In this document: positions 47,461-59,283 of the stretch, one piece after another
How the letters are laid out: the number at the start of each line of letters is the position of its first letter
How positions within the stretch are numbered: position 1 is the first letter of the stretch
DNA from: Cheiracanthium punctorium
Lineage: Eukaryota; Arthropoda; Arachnida; Araneae; Cheiracanthiidae
Direction of reading: 5' to 3'
Assembly: GCA_038373885.1 (NCBI GenBank)
Contig: JAWZYV010000080.1
Location: forward strand, 186,001 to 250,000
DNA: 64,000 bases
Notes under the pieces: generated by a model
Database searches by the model: none
What the model was told of the DNA's origin: nothing
The model's input: only the letters and a program-made list of their open reading frames with translations
Made by a program: the position numbers and the translations under genes

Positions 47461-48096
47461 ATAACAATAGGCAACACCAAAAATGTTTCCAGCTCAAACA
47501 TAGTTATTTCCAAAGTATTTTGTCTCGCTAAACATGAAAATCACCATAAAAAGTTGAGATTAGCTCTTGTTTTCAAGATAATGTGCCAATTTGGATACTA
47601 AAATCTCACTATGCCTGGTTTGTATGGCTACTATGGATCGTACACTATCCATGTGTTCCATCAGCCGTTCGACCCATTTCTCACTCTGCTAATCTGCCAA
47701 TTTATAAACCACCTCCAAATTACGCAATTGAAAAGGAAAATGCTGAAGAAGTCACTAGACATGGGACATCCTATGATCCAGATTTTAAGGCACACGATTT
47801 GAATGAGCCCCACAGATTAAATTAGACAAACTTCACTACTTTTAAAGAAAGATGATCTTTTGCATTACATTTATTAAACAGAACTTTTTTTTCTTCCGTA
47901 CACCTTTGAGTCAATGGGTAGGCTGTTGTGCATCTTTCTCTAACGGGCTTTTGTGTATCTTGTGAACAAGAGCTAATAAATGAATTTCATTTACATATTC
48001 GTTTTTTATGACCCAAAATTAGTAAGAATTGGCTACTTAGAACCAGGAAACAAACAAAAACTTTATTTTTGTTGCCTGGTGTAATTTTTTAGGCAT
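47461..48096. other. ~640-bp insertion in the repeat, carrying a gene-like ORF
   Basis: Comparison of the two repeat copies (21780-21820 against 47455-48100) shows extra sequence only here. Ends AATAGGCAACACCAAAAATG and the reverse complement of ACCAGGCAACAAAAATAAAG are weakly inverted, hinting at a TIR element. Confidence 0.45.
47572..47825 (+). pseudogene. Gene-like fragment, unknown product
   Basis: After a TTGTTTTCAAG acceptor-like sequence an open frame of about 80 codons ends at TAG 47823-47825. It has a hydrophobic aromatic start (WFVWLLWIVHY, one possible membrane segment) and a polar end (LPIYKPPPNYAIEKENAEEV, then SYDPDFKAHDLNEPHRLN). AATAAA lies at 47975-47980. It reads like a terminal exon or a retrocopy of a small membrane protein, but no family was recognised. 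Confidence 0.35.
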
Positions 48097-48615
48097 ATGA
48101 TTTACGTACATCGAAAGTTGCCAAGCTTGGTGACTTTTGGCACAATTTTTGAGGGAGGCGCACACCATCATCGGATCTTTAGCTAACTGTATGGTAGTAT
48201 AATATGTGTTTGAAATGGCTGAATGTTTCTAAAATTGCCATTGACTGTAATACATTGGAATTCTTTTGAGTGTTCCTGTAAGAGAACTATAAATGATAAA
48301 GAAACTACTTACGGTGGAGAGTTTCATTTTGTAACCTTTATAAATTTTGTTTTGTTTGAAGAAGCCGAATATCTCTAAAAAACACTTTATAAATTTCTGC
48401 CTATAGAGCATAATGTATTGAAAGTCTACTGGGTGGCCCTGTATATAAACTATCCAGTAGATTGAAACCAAAAAGTGAGTTGTACAACTAGATATTACAA
48501 CACTCCTAAATATAAAATTTCAACAAAGTCTAACAGTTTTTGAGATATGCAAGTTAAGTACATACGTCAAGAAAAAACTAGTCAAATTGTATGTGTATAT
48601 ATACGAACATACATA

Positions 48616-48978
48616 GGGTTTATTCAGAGGGCCACTTTTGAGTAATTCTCAAGTAAAACATGAGCTACTCAGGGAGACTGATATCATGGATAGTATTGGG
48701 TAGTTATACCAAAAAAAAAAAAAAAAAAAACCATGGCAGAATGTATTTACTACTCAGCAGGAGCGAATGAGATTGAACGAAAACAACATGTAAAAAAGGT
48801 CATGTAATCTATCTCCTCAACTTCCCAAGGAAAATTTTTGGGGAGTTTGAATAATACTCGAGTTGCTCATCTTGGAAGCATGGACACCTTGTTTATTTCC
48901 TCGAGTAGCTCCAATTGCACATCATGAACATGTTGAGTTTTTCCCGAGCTACTCAAAAGTGCCAACCTGAACACACCC
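48616..48978. mobile_element. MITE with ~50-bp TIRs, 363 bp
   Basis: Left GGGTTTATTCAGAGGGCCAC and right (inverted) GGGTGTGTTCAGGTTGGCAC, both continuing TTTTGAGTA. Interior contains an A run and ACTCGAG-type repeats. No clear target duplication. Confidence 0.65.
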
Positions 48979-51900
48979 GTACATGCATGCATTGAGACTT
49001 CTCACAAAAACTCTTCAAAGTAAATTTAGAGATAGTCAAAATCGATTTTTTTCATTAAAATTTGCATAATTTTTTTTTTTTTTTTGCCATCACTATACTT
49101 CCTTTTATTTTGCACAAGCAAGTAAAGGTCAAAATTTGCAGTTGCCACTTGCCATGTGGCGACTTTTTTTTTGGAAAGTGGCGACTGCAAATTTCTGTAC
49201 CAGTCGCCACAGTCTATTTTCCCTCCTTTTCTTTTTCACTGATGTTTTTAGAGACTTTATGAAGTGAAAATAAACTAGAAACAGGATACATTCAATTAAT
49301 GTTCTGGAGAGGAAGCAACAGAACTCCTAAGATTATTTCGTCATGGGGGGAGGGGGAGCGGTGGCGCTAGATCATTGGTATGAGATTAGTGAGATTTGAT
49401 TAATAATAGCAAAAGGGACAATCTGTTCTACAAATTTGCAAACGGAGGGGTATGACACCGCTTATGATTGCAGTTTGAAGCAGATGCCTACACTTGTTTG
49501 TTCTTCCAAAGTTCCCCCTACCTGCTATGTAGGAGCTCTCTTTCTGGGAACAAAAATCCGACTAGCATGCGGAGTGCTCATTTATTACTTCTTTTCATGA
49601 GTTGAGTTTATACCAAAAAATTAAACATCAAACTTATTCCACTATAATATTAATAAGGCTCATTGTCAGAAGAAAAGGTGGTGACAGCTGTCTTTTTTTG
49701 AAAATTACAACATTCTTCATGAATAATGACCAGTGGCGTATGTAAAAAGGGCAGCCAGGTTGGGGAGGGGATTAAAAGAAAGCACTTTGCTTTCCAAACA
49801 GGCACTTTTATGCACCATGTAGTAAATATTCAGAAATCGTTTGATGCAATCTCAAAATGATTAACTTAGTCCTAAATCTTGTTCCTAAAGACAGAATAAA
49901 TTCAGACCAATGCATGTTTCAAAATCGCACAGACTTTCAAACTTGCAATAAGTCATTTTGCATTTTGAATTGAATCCGTAATTTTCTAATGTTTAGTAAA
50001 TATCTGTAATAACTATAAAAATAATCTGAAGTAGAAAGAACTATAAATAATCTGAAATAGAAAGGCCATGTAATGATAACACTAAAAGCAATCATTAAGA
50101 ACAACTTGCAAGAGTGCATAACATCCAATTCAAAACAACGGGAGCTGCCATCATTTATGTGGCTAGGTCTAAACTTATTGTTTACTAATTCATAACTGCA
50201 TACTTATCAAACATAACATCCTTAACAACAGTGAAATCATTTTGAACTCCCTTCTTTCCCCTAAACTGAAAGCGTAATGTGCCAGATGGCCGTTTTACAT
50301 TGCTGAAAAAACAAACATTCCAGGGGCATCCTTCAGATCACGCGAAGGAATGAAAAGAGAAAAAAATAATTGTGAAGGAAAAGTTATACCTTCTGTTTTG
50401 TAAAGGGTAATTTAAATTGATTGTATTTTTGTTACAGGATAGTTTTATAGATAGTATTTTGCAAAGGAGCCATAAAACGATTGTCAATTTTGACTTCATT
50501 GTATTGTCTCCTGTAAGGAAGAAGGAAAGTTCCAAATAAAAATGGAAACATGGACATACTAAAGCATAAGGGAGAAAAAGGACTGTCAGGCATTAAAGGG
50601 TTGCCGGGTGCTGCACCCTGGTGTTCAATCAGTCGAGAATTCACACTGTGGAATGTGAAATGGTATAAATATAGGCCAATCATTGCTCAAGGCTAAATGA
50701 GGAGGAGGGGGGGGATAGAAACAGTGTAATATTTGAAGTGATTTTATTCGGATTAATGGCTTTTTAAAGAGCGGTCATAGGGGTACACTACAGTGAAATG
50801 CTATCGACATAGGCAGGGACGTAGCAAGCAAAAAATGATAGGAGACTGAAATTTTGTAAACTTAATTAATCTATGTGCACATTTTACAAACTGGGAATTT
50901 TTTGTTTGGAGACCATACAAATGTACATTTGTATTTATTTAGATTTAATCTTAAAATTATAATCATTACTGTAAAATTCTGTACCTTTTATTTTACATAA
51001 CTTTGTGATTTCCTGTAAAATAGTTGTGAAAAATATTCAAGGAATAAAACCCCAGGTCAGTGTTTTTGGGATATTCTGTGTACACTACAAGTAATTTTTT
51101 TTTTTTTTTAATTAGTAAATAACGGTTGCAAGAACAATTTATTAGAGGCATTTTTAGAAAAAATTTTTCCTTAGTATTCATATAAGCTGTGTATGTTTAT
51201 TGAACTTTTATTAAGTTGTATAATATTAAAAAACTTGCGAGTGGTCACTCAAAATTTCAAGCTCAGTGGCCACTGGCCACGGACAATTTTCTCAATTTTG
51301 ACCTCTACAAGGAAGTTAAAAACAGCTTGTTTCACGTGCTAGGGACATATATGTGGGACTGCCAAGAAATATTTCTGAGTGAAATACAGTTTAAATTACC
51401 CAAACTGTTAACCCAGAAATTAGTAAATATAGATTTGGTTAAAAAAAAGTATCACATTGAATATAAAATTTACAATCAATTTTTAAATCTGTTAAAAAAC
51501 GTAATAGAGTGAAGACACAAAAAAAGAAATGCAGCATTGCAAGGAGCGACTGTAGTTACAAGATTTACATAAAACTTGCTTCTAGTATATTTAAAATGCT
51601 AAATTAGCATTTAGACAGTTTTAACACATAACAGCATGCGTTACAATGTACTCTCAGACCATATTAGCTTACTTTGGCCAATTCAACTATGATGAAAGGT
51701 TTTTGTCTTAATTACATAAATGTTACATTGTTGTAAAGAACATTAGAAACTGAATATCTTTTCAATTTGAACTTTTTTCTTACTTTCAGTTTTTGAAATA
51801 TCTGCACTAGAAATCTGATAATTGAGTCTACACAATCTCTCATCATGTTGACTCACAGTTCTGCCAAATGTGTTGTTTGGAAAGAACATGTAATCAAACT

Positions 51901-52427
51901 GCACTTTATTACTCATTTTCACAGTTTTTGAAATATATGCACTTGAAACTAAGCACCCTAGGGCTGTTGCCACATAATTCACTCACTGTGGAGGCAGGAA
52001 TCACCGTCATTCCTTTTTTAAAACAAATTCCTACCTCTGTAAATAAGACAAATAATCTGCATCTCCAGCAGTTATTAAATATTCGTTTAGATGTTAAGGT
52101 TTTTCCTATCAAACCATTAAAATACTAGGCTATTTTCTCAAAACTTTGATGAAGGTAGGAATTTAAAAGAAAGTAGGAAGACTGCAGTGCCTGACTGGAG
52201 GTTTAGTGACTAAATAAATGCATGATGTGATAATTTCTGTCATTAAATTCAGGATGTTTTCAATGTTTGTATAGTTGTTTATAAATTTTTATTTCAACTT
52301 TGAATCCTAATTAATCTTTGATTAAAATTAACTGCTGTATATAATCAGGTCCTATAAGAGGGGAGGGGTGTCAGACGGGAGGCCTCCCTTTGGGCCCATG
52401 CAAGCTAGAGTGGGTCTATGAAATTTT
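48979..52427. other. AT-rich intergenic stretch, mostly unassigned
   Basis: A hairpin-prone segment with TGGCGACT motifs is at 49145-49215. CAGTGGCGTATGTAAAAAGG at 49732 and GCAGGGACGTAGCAAGC near 50814 resemble hAT-type ends without partners. At 51780-51960 a segment with CAGTTTTTGAAATAT occurs twice, 136 bp apart. No gene supported. Confidence 0.5.
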
Positions 52428-52931
52428 CAGAGTGTCCACCAGCGACTAAAAAGACAATTTTTGCTACTAATTTAAAGATAAGGCGACTTTTTTGAATAAA
52501 AGTAGTCATTTTCATACTATTTTCAAGATTTTGGCTACTTGTAGCTTACTCCAGGCGACTAATTTGAAAATCAGGTTTCAGTTTTTGTCAATTCCCTTTT
52601 CTTTTCAAAGTTGCGATTGACCATTCATCAAACTATCTAATCTGTTTTCTTAATTGCACTGTAAAAGGGAATGCACTATTATTCTCTCTTATAATAATGC
52701 ATGAAGTTTTTTAATTTCTCATTTTATCCATTCCCTCTTAAATGAAGCTGAGTGATGTATGTTTATTTTTTAACTACAAAATCATGCAAAAATGCTACTT
52801 TTTTGGCAACTAAAATTAAGAAAATGGCTACTAAATTGGTGACTTTTTTACGTTGGTCAAAAAATGATACTATTAAGTACTTGAAGTAATAATGATACTA
52901 TTTTTGCCTCCTGACATTGGTGAACACCCTG
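52428..52931. mobile_element. hAT-like MITE, 504 bp
   Basis: Ends CAGAGTGTCCACCAGCGACT and the inverse of CAGGGTGTTCACC. Interior repeats of GGCTACT/GCGACT and CTACTTTT motifs. Target duplication not clear. A related end sits near 8727-8740. Confidence 0.6.
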
Positions 52932-53143
52932 TGTTATGAATTTCATTTATACATCTGTAATTGAAAAAACTTAAATAGATAAAATTTTGAATACATAATT
53001 CTAGAATGATTTAGAAGGCAGAAATGTGAATTCTACCATTTGAGTATTAGTATTTTTTTCAACCTGCGAGCAAGAATTAAAAGTACCATTATATATCAAA
53101 AAAGCTCCCCCACCCCCCACTCTTTCCTTCATTTTATATGAAA

Positions 53144-53371
53144 ATCATTAAAAAGAGCAGTTTTACAAAAAAACTCTTTCCTCTCCTGTTTTTTACTTAT
53201 GTGGTTAACAAAAGGGGGAAGGAAACATTTCCCCCCACCTTATAAAATTTCTTAATAAATCATTAAAAAGAGCAGTTTTACAAAAAAAACTCTTTCCTCT
53301 CCTGTTTTTTACTTATGTGGTTAACAAAAGGGGGAAGGAAACATTTCCCCCCACCTTATAAAATTTCTTTC
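53144..53371 (+). repeat. 115-bp tandem duplication
   Basis: Two adjacent copies starting ATCATTAAAAAGAGCAG (53144 and 53259), differing by one added A in an A run. Near identity suggests a recent event. Confidence 0.92.
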
Positions 53372-53883
53372 TGATGCCCTGAGTATAGTACAAACCATTG
53401 GATGCAAAGTGCAACAAGATCTCCTAAGTAGGTAAGTTAGTTTCTCTATGACAGTGTTTCTCAAACTGCTCTTCATGAAGGTAGCAAGTTCTCTGAAAAA
53501 AATCTTGTTGCTTTAGCCTTCAGTTTTTGAGTTTCTACACAAAGTGCTTTGGAAAATTTCAAAGACCTTGAGAGAAAAAGTTCGATAAACCCTGCTCTAT
53601 GAATCTGATATCTTGAACTAATGTTATCGAATAGAACCCACTAAAATTATGTTTAAAATTCAAGTACCTTGTTTAAACAGCACAATACAGTAAAATAGGT
53701 TTGCCTGTTTTGTGATGTTAAACTGAGTCTTTGTACTTCAACTTTTGATAAACTAATTTTTTCAGTACATCTATTTATTTATTAAATATTTAAGTATGTT
53801 ACAATATTTCACCTAAATTTACAGAAAAAAAAAGTAATGCTGAAATTTAAGTATACTAATCAAACTTTTTTTAAATAGAAAAA

Positions 53884-53889
53884 TTTATT
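53884..53889 (-). promoter_or_regulatory. Polyadenylation signal of ABCF1
   Basis: AATAAA on the minus strand about 32 bases after the ABCF1 stop codon. Confidence 0.6.
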
Positions 53890-53920
53890 GTATTTAGCAA
53901 TTATTTAACATTATTTTACA

Positions 53921-54114
53921 TCATACAGCTTGTTTCATAGCTTGTTGTGCAGCTATACTTGGGTTATTGACAGTCTCTCCTAGAGATTCAAGCAATTCTT
54001 TTCTGTAATCATCAAAGTCACCGTCAATTTCATCTATATTTTGGTTTTCTATAACCCATAGCTGACAGTTTGTTTCTCTTATTAATCTTTCATCGTGAGT
54101 AACAATTACTACAC
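53921..54114 (-). CDS. ABCF1: ABCF1 terminal exon
   Basis: Begins [20 protein letters not shown] with the switch His, continues [18 protein letters not shown], and ends AMKQAV then TGA. Length and ending fit ABCF1. Confidence 0.95.
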
Positions 54115-54878
54115 CTAAATGTATATTTGAAAAGAAAAAAGTATTTTAGTAATAAATCAGTTTGAAACAAATAGCAAAAAAAATTGAGTGAAATGAGAGA
54201 TAGAATTAACTATTGCTAGAATTCCTAGACTATATGTTGAATCACTATTTTCAATTGTGGAGACAGTAACTAGTTTTTGTGCAGTTATATTCTGAAATGA
54301 TGAGTAAATTTATCTTGTCACTACCTTTACTCATTCAATTAATTAACAGTTAATTTGCATAACAGGGTTTTTACGCCTCAGTGAAAACTTGGAAGACTCA
54401 GAGAAATTTTTCTTTCTTTTTTTTGGTGAAAACTTAGGGGAAATTCTGGTCTTAGTTTTCTTGAAATTCTGGAAATTTCCAAATGAACTTAGAATACTTA
54501 TTTTGCAAACTTCAAGACTTAATTATATTTAAGTAAACATTTTATTCTGTGCTTGTATAGACAAAAAGTCATTTAATTTGAAATTTGTTTCATGATAATT
54601 TACTTAGGATGTTCATCTTTTTTAAAAGAGAAATTTGTTATTAATCAACTATGTATATATTTCCTTTAATTTTTAGAAGTACACTGATACAGCTATTTTT
54701 AAAATACCTTATATTTCAGGAATTCTTTATAGCTATCAGAACTTTTAAACTTTTATTTTAACTTCTGTAACTCAACTTTCTATTTAATAACACAATAAAG
54801 AATTTTTAAACACTTTTAAATGCAATTAAATTAAAAATTAATGAATAAATATAGAATACAAGCAAACATTAATAATAC

Positions 54879-54951
54879 CTCCTTCGTATTCATTCAATGC
54901 CTCGGCTAAAGCATCGATTGATTCAATGTCTAAGTTATTTGTAGGTTCATC
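54879..54951 (-). CDS. ABCF1: ABCF1 exon: Walker B / D-loop
   Basis: Begins [20 protein letters not shown] with the catalytic Glu after Walker B and the D-loop. Donor GGAG|GTATTA, phase 1 exit. Confidence 0.95.
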
Positions 54952-55044
54952 CTGCAATGTGCAAGCAAATATTTTAGTATGAAATAGGCTGTTTGGAACA
55001 AATAATAAAATAGCAGTTGAAAAAATTGCTGATTAAATACTAAC

Positions 55045-55206
55045 CAATATTAGAACATCAGGAGCTCTCAGAGCCAATTCTGCTAAAGCTACTCTAGCTT
55101 TTTGTCCGCCAGACAGGTCTCGGTTTTTTATTGTATGAGCATGACTTACAAGTCCATAGCTTCCAAGCTGTTTACGAGCATCTTGATATTGAAGATTAAA
55201 CAGCCT
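55045..55206 (-). CDS. ABCF1: ABCF1 exon: signature motif and Walker B strand
   Basis: Fifty-four codons, phase 0 both sides: [25 protein letters not shown], signature [17 protein letters not shown], and PDVLIL leading into Walker B. Confidence 0.95.
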
Positions 55207-55323
55207 CTGTAAAACAATAAATGAAAAATTAAATTTAGTATACTTTCACAATGTAGTGTTTTCTGCTTTTATACTGTTCACTTAAGCAAATAACTCTAAT
55301 AGTTTTTCATTAAATTCAGAGAT

Positions 55324-55364
55324 CATTCTAGGCGGGGTCAGCAGGGTGCCGTGCCCCAATGACC
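55324..55364 (+). repeat. 41-bp motif also present at 42460-42500
   Basis: CATTCTAGGCGGGGTCAGCA...GTGCCCCAATGACC here and CATTCTAGGCGAGGTCAGTG...GTGCCCCGATGACC at 42460-42500, each followed closely by an A-rich run. Possibly the 3' end of a short retroelement. Confidence 0.6.
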
Positions 55365-55601
55365 TTTAAAAAAAGCAGACAGAGGAAAAACCGGTTACAG
55401 TTATGGCTTCACTTTTTCCCTTCATGCCTCCTCCAAGTTGTCCATATTATATCAAAGACATCGATGATTGCATCAATCTTTTGTCATATTTATCTGACTG
55501 TAAGAAATTGGTTGTCTTGCAGTGGATCCCAGCCAACTGCAGAATCGAGGGGGAATGAGACCTCTGATTTTCTAGCAAAAGAAAGACACATCTGTTTTAT
55601 A

Positions 55602-57218
55602 CACAGACTAAGGATTAAGTAGACCGCTCGCGTGGGGTTGCAATGTGAAACAAGCACCAAGTCACGTGATGAGTGGACCCGACCGATCCAGTTCTTACGG
55701 GAATCCATTGAAATTCTAATGCGTGAGTGAGAAAGGCCTGCTGTAAAACTTGAAAATTTGTTGAAAATGGTGAAATACTGCTGTGCATATGGATGCAAGG
55801 AAAAATTTATCAAAGGTGGACCTGTTACATTTCATCGGTAAGTAAAATTTTATGACATTTTTGCTTTATTATTGTAAAATAGCTACACAAAAATACTTCT
55901 TAGCTCTTAGCTGTGGCGTTTGTCACAATTGAAAACGATGTTATTCAATTTGTTGTGTATGAAATTAATCCTTTTTGTTAAGTTAGTTGTTTATTATTCT
56001 TTATGAGAGCTATCTATATATTTTAAGTACCTATTAAGTGTTTAAAATATAGAGTTTAATCAGATACTACTTCTCTTGATGCAAATTGATAGATTTGGCG
56101 TTGTGTTGGCGAAGTTGTTTATATTTGAAATTTTCACGCTATTATTTAAAATAAAATAAAATTATATGATTATTAATTAAATTTAGAATGTTTTACAGTA
56201 TGGAAGAAAGATATATATTGTCCTTTCCCGTAAAAATTCACCTGAAGTGTTTATTTAACATTTTCTTATATTATTAGAAACTATACTGTCATTAAGATTT
56301 AGAACTGAAGAACTCTTTTTTGTTTAATTTTCGTTTATTTATGTATATATGATGCTTGAAAATGTATTTAGAGTTATTTTACTTATTCTCGCTTTTGTTA
56401 ATACACGTATTATTTTCCAAAACGAAAGCATTTGGAACATGTCCTGAAAGATTTATCTGATTACTTTTCAGATCTGTGGAAAAAAAAAAAAAAAACATAA
56501 AGTTCAATAGTAAATAAAGTTCAGTGTCTAAATCATTTGCTTGTTTTTTTTTAATAGTGAATAAGAAAACAGAACATACTATGTGTGTTTTACAAAATAA
56601 TCTCTTGAAATATGTCACTGGGCTTTTCAATTTAAATTTATTGCTACCTTTGAAGTAAAATTAAATACAGCTTAATTTTTGAAGAAAATGACTCCCTTAT
56701 TTAATAAATATTCACAGAACAAACTACTTGAAATTTTAATGATAACCTTTTTTTTACAGTAAAAAAATGAGTTTTCATTTCAACATTAAAGAATAATAAT
56801 AATAATAATAATAATCATAGCATGATAAAAGTATTGATTTTTGTAAAAAAAAAAAAAAAAAAAGATTTTTTTAAATTTAAAAAGTTGGAGTGTATAACTT
56901 GTTTTTGTTGTGGTCAGTTGTTTAAGTATTACATTATGCGAGGTTTAAAATAAATGACAATCCTATTCACATAAAATCCATTTATTCTGATTTCTTTGGT
57001 TTGTGAGTTTTTCGAAGAACTAAAATAAACGTTTCACTACTTGCTGAAATGCTATTAGTTTCCACCATTCCTCATGCTCGCTTCGCCAAATGCGGCGAAA
57101 AGAAGCCAAGAATATCCTCCTAGTCACGTGATGAGTGGAATTTCGACGGAGGTGCTTGCTTCACCCCGGATAGAGGATTTACCATAGCGCGAGCGGTCTA
57201 CTTAATTCTTAGTCTGTG
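55602..57218 (+). mobile_element. P-element-like transposon with THAP exon, 1617 bp
   Basis: Terminal inverted repeats of 31 bp (55602-55632 and 57188-57218, one mismatch) start CACAGACTAAG and end GACCGCTCGCG. GTTTTATA flanks both ends exactly (55594-55601 and 57219-57226), an 8-bp target duplication. Just inside both ends is the same 18-bp sequence AGTCACGTGATGAGTGGA (55660-55677 and 57122-57139), in direct orientation. The first exon encodes the start of a THAP zinc finger. 31-bp TIRs, an 8-bp TSD and an N-terminal THAP domain are hallmarks of the P superfamily. No transposase core is present between 55838 and 57187, so this is an internally deleted copy. It sits in a LINE fragment within an ABCF1 intron. 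Confidence 0.85.
55767..55837 (+). CDS. THAP-domain first exon of the P-like element
   Basis: ATG at 55767 opens MVKYCCAYGCKEKFIKGGP, then VTFH and a split Arg codon followed by GTAAGT (donor at 55838). The Cys pair and the FH(R) match the first half of a C2CH THAP finger, a DNA-binding module. The second half (Cys...His) and the rest of the protein were not found, so it is a remnant or a lone exon. Confidence 0.75.
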
Positions 57219-57599
57219 GTTTTATAGTTATATAGCCAGAAACTCCCCTACCAATCTGTTAAGACAATCATTAAAAGGATACTAATGAGCACCTTCTCTC
57301 GGGACATTGCTGATAGAAGTGGTCAAAAACCCTGGTACAATCACACTCCAGATATTCCTGAGTGGCCTCGTGCTAAATCAGTAGCATTGTTACAGCTATT
57401 TTCTGGGCATGATTATCTCCCAAAGCACCAACACAAAATTTACTTGGCTCTGGATCCTGCTTGTTCCTTGTGCGACTCTGAAGAAGATTTTGACATTTCG
57501 CACCTTCCCATCTGTCCTGCTATACCTCCTGTGTCCTTATGGGAGCGATATTGGATTGCCAGATTTAAGTTGATGGACTAACCGATGTCCTTCCATCTT

Positions 57600-58140
57600 T
57601 GTTCTTATTTATCGCTGTTCCTTTCCTTTATTGTACAGGCATCTGTTGTCCTACATACTTGCCATTAGAAATAAAAAAAAGAGTATGGATATACATCCTT
57701 CATTTTCAATAAACGGCAAGAAATTTAGAATGCCACCAGAAGACTCACATGCTCATACTGTTGAATATTCACAAGGTTTTCAGAAGTAGAAAAGTCGATC
57801 TGCTTTTATAACAGAAATTTATTTAGTTTAATGAATGTAATAAGATTGTAAATAATAGTTCTATTAGTGAGAAAAAAGGCATGCATAGAAAACAAAGGGG
57901 GTTCCAATTTTAAAAATAACAATGTTAAAGTAGATACGGAGTTTACATATTAACTTCATAAATAATTTTCTGAATTTTTAATTGTTATTAATGCATTCCA
58001 TCTTTGTTGACCATTGTTAACTTACTGGCCATTTCCCCCCAAAAAAGTAGCATTTAATGGCCACTTTCAAGTTATTCAATTTATCACTTAAATACAAAGA
58101 AGATGACTCTGCAATTTTTTTTTTTTACAGAAAATGTTAA
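57600..58140. other. ABCF1 intron, nothing further recognised
   Basis: AT-rich sequence after the LINE stop codon, with AATAAA-like stretches near 57668 and 57707 (possibly the LINE 3' end). Confidence 0.5.
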
Positions 58141-58155
58141 GATTTAAGTACTAAC

Positions 58156-58227
58156 CTGTAAATACTCTACAGGAGACTCATCTAAATTAAGTTGTTCACC
58201 AGAGTGCTGATCAAATTTTCCTATCCT
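58156..58227 (-). CDS. ABCF1: ABCF1 exon: Q-loop region
   Basis: Twenty-four codons beginning RIGKFDQH and ending SPVEYLQ, phase 0 both sides. The Gln after the conserved F corresponds to the Q-loop. Confidence 0.92.
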
Positions 58228-58326
58228 CTGAAAAAGATAATAGAAATTGCATATTTATTTACAGAAAATTCAAGCATCTTTAGTTAAATAAATAAGCCAT
58301 ATTCACTAAAAATATCTACTACATAC

Positions 58327-58359
58327 CAGACGATGATTTTGTCTTTGTTCACCACAAGT
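58327..58359 (-). CDS. ABCF1: ABCF1 33-nt micro-exon
   Basis: Eleven codons ending NHRL, phase 0 at both ends, with good acceptor TTTCAG and donor GTATGT. NHRL is expected at this place in ABCF1, which supports the tiny exon. Confidence 0.85.
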
Positions 58360-59212
58360 CTGAAAGTAAAGAAATATAAAAATGTATATCGATTTTATGG
58401 GATATAAAGACTTTCTTAAAAAAAAAAAAAAAAAAAAAAGAAGGAAATACTGTACGAACTAAAATTGAGAAATTTAGGGCACGACAGAATTATCATGCAA
58501 AATAAAATTTGGAACAACAGAAAATTATGCAAAGCAATATTTAAAAAAGAGAAATTTTAAATTAAGCTTAATTTAGTAACTTTAAGAAAAAATATCATTC
58601 ATACTAGACACATAATTTATATAATCTTAAATACATTATGGAAGGCAGAGAGCAGTTCTATTTAACAATATAAAAAAGAGTATTGAAATATAACATCTAT
58701 AAAACAATGGGGAAAAAAAATGGAATAAATATGCTATGTTCATTCCTTGTTTGCTTTCACAAACAATTTCTTACTCACACAAACAATTTCTTCTTCTAAT
58801 CAAAACACTGTTTGTTTCAAATTTTATTTAATTATTTTGTATTACTTTCATTTATCTTGATTTGCTATCTTCAATGAAATTTTTTCTTTACTATTTTATT
58901 TGGGAAAAAAAGGTAAAAAATAATTTAAATCTGAAATAATTTTTTTTACTTTTATGGTATTGGAGATTCAAATAAAGATATATTAAAGGAAAAATATTTG
59001 TTCTCAAGACAGATGGAAAAATTTTGAAACTAGGATGCTGAAGTATATTCAACAAAATTTTTCCAATCAAAAATTTTAAAGGACAAACAGTTAAATTAGT
59101 CGATCTGAAAAAAGAAAGCTGGAAATAAACCAATCTTAAAAAAAGCTAAAACCAAGGAAAACTTTCATGCTTGAATAAACTAAAAATTTTAGTAGATAAA
59201 TAATGTACTTAC

Positions 59213-59283
59213 AGGGGGTAATTCTCCAGTTAGAAGCCTCAAAAAGGTAGTTTTTCCCACACCATTTGGTCCAACTATGGCCA
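59213..59283 (-). CDS. ABCF1: ABCF1 exon: Walker A
   Basis: Encodes AIVGPNGVGKTTFLRLLTGE, containing the Walker A P-loop with its Lys and Thr. Phase 1 entry, phase 0 exit. Confidence 0.95.

Larger units (their letters stand above)
47040..48600. repeat. Second large copy of the 21-kb repeat family, interrupted
   Basis: Carries the same unit series as 21300-22640 (TCCTGTAAATAAACTATGCAG, then GATTGGAACCAAAAA, CTAGATGTTACAACA and a TTTTTGAGATATGCAAGTTA segment). The match stops near 47460 and resumes near 48097 at TTTACGTACATCGAAAG, equivalent to 21810. Confidence 0.7.
55359..57581 (+). pseudogene. LINE RNase-H / C-terminal fragment, split by the P-like element
   Basis: Left of the insertion: WIPANCRIEGN, then (one frameshift) NETSDFLAKE, the RNase H end block. 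Right of it: a frame from about 57227 to a TAA at 57579-57581 with GHDYLPKHQHKIYLALDPAC, SLCDSEED and HLPICPA, the Cys/His-bearing C-terminus of RNase-H-containing LINEs. The two parts join across one copy of GTTTTATA when 55602-57226 is removed, so one LINE fragment was split by the transposon. No reverse transcriptase remains. Confidence 0.75.

Noticed and set aside
51743..52128. Opposing ORFs at 51743-52128
   Set aside because: Both strands look weakly protein-like but neither shows a domain, start or splice context; they share a duplicated CAGTTTTTGAAATAT segment, so a repeat is more likely.
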